Shown: in pieces, positions 61,558 to 64,000 of the stretch
Position numbering within the stretch: the stretch's first letter is position 1
How the letters are laid out: every line of letters starts with the position of its first letter
Assembly (NCBI RefSeq): GCF_032854445.1
Contig: NC_088295.1
Location: 11,395,385 to 11,459,384 of the forward strand
DNA: 64,000 nucleotides
DNA from: Liolophura sinensis
Taxonomy: Eukaryota > Mollusca > Polyplacophora > Chitonida > Chitonidae
Direction: 5' to 3'
The notes under the pieces: model-generated
What the model was told of the DNA's origin: nothing
Seen by the model: the letters and a program-made list of their open reading frames with translations, nothing else
The model's database searches: none
Made by a program: the position numbers and the translations under genes

Positions 61558-64000
61558 ATGGAGCGTCAATTTTCCAAACCAGAAGTAAAGAAAGAAAAGG
61601 AGCCATGGGCAAGGCGCATTGGCAGGTAATGTATGCAAAAGTCCTATGTATCAGAGTTCAGATCATTACCTTTTTTTATATTTTTTGGAAGTTTTCGTCC
61701 TGAACAAAATCTGTGGTTTCCAAAACAAATAGTGTGCCGTATTTTTTGCTGTAATCGTGATAATGAGGACCCTACATTTCATTTTATTTAAGTTTTACAA
61801 TAATGGCAGTTTGCGCAATTTGGAACTAATGGGATTGTTGCGCCAAATCTGTATAGTTATGAAACCTTCAGGTTACAATGTTTCACTGTCTTTTGTGGCA
61901 TCGTTCTTGATTTTATTGTGATGTCATTGCTGTTTGCTAGGAAGGTACATTGCACGTCAGAAAAAATGACATCAGAGGTTCAAACTGATACCTGTGCTGA
62001 AGCTGTTTCAACACAAAATTCTACAATGTACAAATGTAATTAGCACAGATGTTCAGAATTTATTTTTTGGTGAATAATTGTGTGTCATTGTATTACAGGT
62101 CCATTAAGACCAGCGTGGCAGATTTCTTTGGTGTTGGTGAGGATATGCCCATAGAAAGTCAGAAATGGCAGAACAGAAGAATTCGCCATGCGACAAAGAA
62201 ATATGGGAAGCTGAAGGAAGATTGTGTGCGCAGAGCAGGAGAGGATGATGTAGATTCTCTACAAATGCGCTATATACAGGACCCTCTGCATCGTGGCTCT
62301 CGCAGGGCCACACCCCTTTCCAGCACTAGCACTTACCACACTCGTGGCTCCAGGCTCCTCCAACAGAAAAAACACAGAAAAGAGTCTGTCCTCAGAATGA
62401 CACTTAAGGGATTATCTGTAAGGTTTTTTATGTAGTTGTTGTTTTAGTCTTCATAAGTTTAAATTGGACATACTTTCAAGTTCAGTATATTTAATTTTCT
62501 TGAATTGAAGCATTTGTGTACTCCAAAGAGAATTCCCAGTAAACGTGCAAGTAGACTGTGGCAAAATTTGTACATATGGCTTTGCTGACAGTACATATAA
62601 TTGGATCTAAGATGAATCATATTGCCATTTGATATATTCAGAGATCTTCTCATTTGATGTGATACACAATTTATGCAGTGACACACAGTGTGAAAAAAAT
62701 TGATGAAGCACATTCTTTATTAGCCAGAATTAGCCCATTCATTACAGCTTATTTTTACTACTTGCTCTTTGTCTTTATTCAAGGGTCGAAAGAAGAGTAA
62801 GCCGAAAGTAGATCTCCACAGTCGTAGTTATGCACCTGCCAGTTTAGCTGGTGAAGGCGTGGATTTAGATGATCACAGTCTAGGACTTGGACCAGGCTAT
62901 GTAAATATTATTATTGTTTTATTTTTATTTGTTAAAATTGCATGCAATTTCGACCAGTATCATTAAAGTTCACTTCCTAGAAATAAATGCTAAAACATCT
63001 AGACAAAATTGAGATTATATTTTTTGGAAATTACACTACATTGAGGCTATTTATTAACTCATGCATTGGTTTGTCAAAGATACGTATTAAGTATGTTACC
63101 GAATGACAGCATTATGTCGAGACGGTTTTGAATATTTTGAATTCACAAGTGAAATGTATGTTTCAGTTTTGCTCTGTGGGGAATAGCTGAATGTTATGCT
63201 TGTGTTTTGAACCCAGTATGTAGACTTTGCCATATCACTCTGGCCTTTGTCGTATAAGTGAAATATTCTTGAATACGGCGTAATACACCAATCAAATAAA
63301 TAAATAAATATCAGTCTGGGTTGCGTTTTACCAAGCAGTTGCAGTGTTGCATCCAAGAACATTTACCATGGTTAAAAAATTTCTTAACTGCTTGTTGTCA
63401 TGTATGTTGTGCCAGTGACACTAACTTATCCCCTAGAGATAACTATTGGTAACCTAATGTCTGGTGTCTTTTTCCAGACAGCTTATCAAGAAGAGGAGAA
63501 CTTTAGCCTTGTAGATGATGTATTTTTTGATGATCCTCTCACCCCGTATTCAAGTATGAAGAGATTAGATGAGCATAAAGGGATTCAGCAGGCTGGACTG
63601 TGAGTGTCTGAAAACATTATACTCAGAACTGCATCGACTGCAAATATTCAAATTCTTCCAAACATGTATCATTGGAAGGATGCAATTTTTAACCTTTGGG
63701 GGCCTCTGTGGCTCAGCGTAATGAGCCAGGAGCTTCTCACCAATGCGGTCGCTATGAGTTCAAGTCCAGCTCAGGCTGGCTTTTTCTCCGGCCATACGTG
63801 GGAAGGTCTGCCAGAAACCTGATGGTCATGGCTTTTCACCGGGTTCTGCCCAATTTCCACCCACCATAATGCTGGTCCCCGTCGTATAAGTGAAATATTC
63901 TTGAGTACAGCGTAAAACACCAATCAAATAAATAAGTAATTTTAACCATTGGATTACGAAGTGTATTACTACATTACAGTTTTTACATTTTTTGGAGAGG
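61558..64000 (+). CDS. RHBDF: iRhom (inactive rhomboid, RHBDF1/2 family), N-terminal part; continues past right edge
   Basis: Exons in phase: 61558-61625, 62099-62417, 62784-62900, 63478-63599, ending with the donor CT|GTGAGT. The cytosolic N-terminal domain of iRhoms is recognisable: SVADFFGVGED followed by QKWQNRRIRHATKKYGKLK (human TADWFGVSKD and KWQRKSIRHCSQRYGKLK), KRKESV-like HRKESVLRMT, and RSYAPASLAGE (human RSFTPAS). iRhoms are ER/Golgi membrane pseudoproteases that escort ADAM17 and affect EGF-family ligand supply; the N-terminal tail is the phosphoregulated part. The rhomboid core and the loss of the catalytic serine cannot be checked here. The ATG follows an acceptor at 61489, leaving 68 nt of leader in that exon. 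It is head to head with MPG. Confidence 0.9.
63220..63312 (+). mobile_element. tRNA-derived SINE, 3' end only
   Basis: 'gtcgtataagtgaaatattc' and 'caatcaaataaataaataaa'. It lies in an iRhom intron. Confidence 0.8.
63697..63945 (+). mobile_element. tRNA-derived SINE, nearly full length, plus orientation
   Basis: Head 'gggggcctctgtggctcagc', B box 'gagttcaagtcc', body 'ccaccataatgctgg', tail 'caatcaaataaataagtaa'. It lies just after the last iRhom exon in the window. Confidence 0.9.

Noticed and set aside
43820-64000. Globin gene in the NPRL3-MPG-iRhom block
   Set aside because: No frame with globin helices or the proximal/distal histidine context was seen on either strand.

Overview
This is nuclear DNA of an invertebrate animal. 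It is AT-rich, its coding exons are small with GT-AG introns, and it carries many SINE copies. The gene set is bilaterian. The tRNA-derived SINE, the abundance of the word TACATGTA and the I-type LINE tail fit a lophotrochozoan, most likely a bivalve mollusc. That taxonomic call is inference.

Six protein genes were rebuilt exon by exon with matching splice phases. From left to right: (1) minus strand, a PH + RhoGAP protein of the ARHGAP22/24/25 (FilGAP) group, first exon at 7080, running off the left edge; (2) plus strand, a complete JNK MAP kinase (10 coding exons, 17482-29081, 406 aa) with a TPY activation motif and an untranslated first exon near 12.2 kb; (3) minus strand, a complete membrane-anchored alpha/beta hydrolase like prenylcysteine methylesterases (6 exons, 41828-37468, 510 aa) with a long acidic insert; (4) plus strand, complete NPRL3, a GATOR1 subunit (13 exons, 43820-52435, 573 aa); (5) minus strand, complete MPG/AAG DNA glycosylase (2 coding exons, 56337-54139, 284 aa); (6) plus strand, the start of an iRhom (RHBDF1/2) gene (61558 to the right edge).

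The last three genes, NPRL3 > < MPG and iRhom >, have the order and relative orientations of NPRL3, MPG and RHBDF1 beside the vertebrate alpha-globin cluster. No globin gene is seen here.

The most unusual structure occurs twice. In ARHGAP (1698-3382) and in the hydrolase (38651-38942), a minisatellite inside an intron directly abuts a 5' splice site. Its repeat unit is a diverged copy of the exon end, donor and first intron bases, so the arrays carry serial decoy donors.

Between genes lie about twenty copies of one tRNA-derived SINE, a LINE 3' tail, an unnamed 0.2 kb repeat in three copies, and a tandemly duplicated 0.77 kb foldback element between MPG and iRhom. Four perfect TGACGTCA (CRE/ATF) sites cluster just upstream of the inferred JNK start. 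The genes do not form one pathway: JNK signalling, Rho GTPase control, GATOR1/mTORC1 amino-acid sensing, base-excision repair, iRhom trafficking and a lipid-esterase-like enzyme are neighbours by descent.
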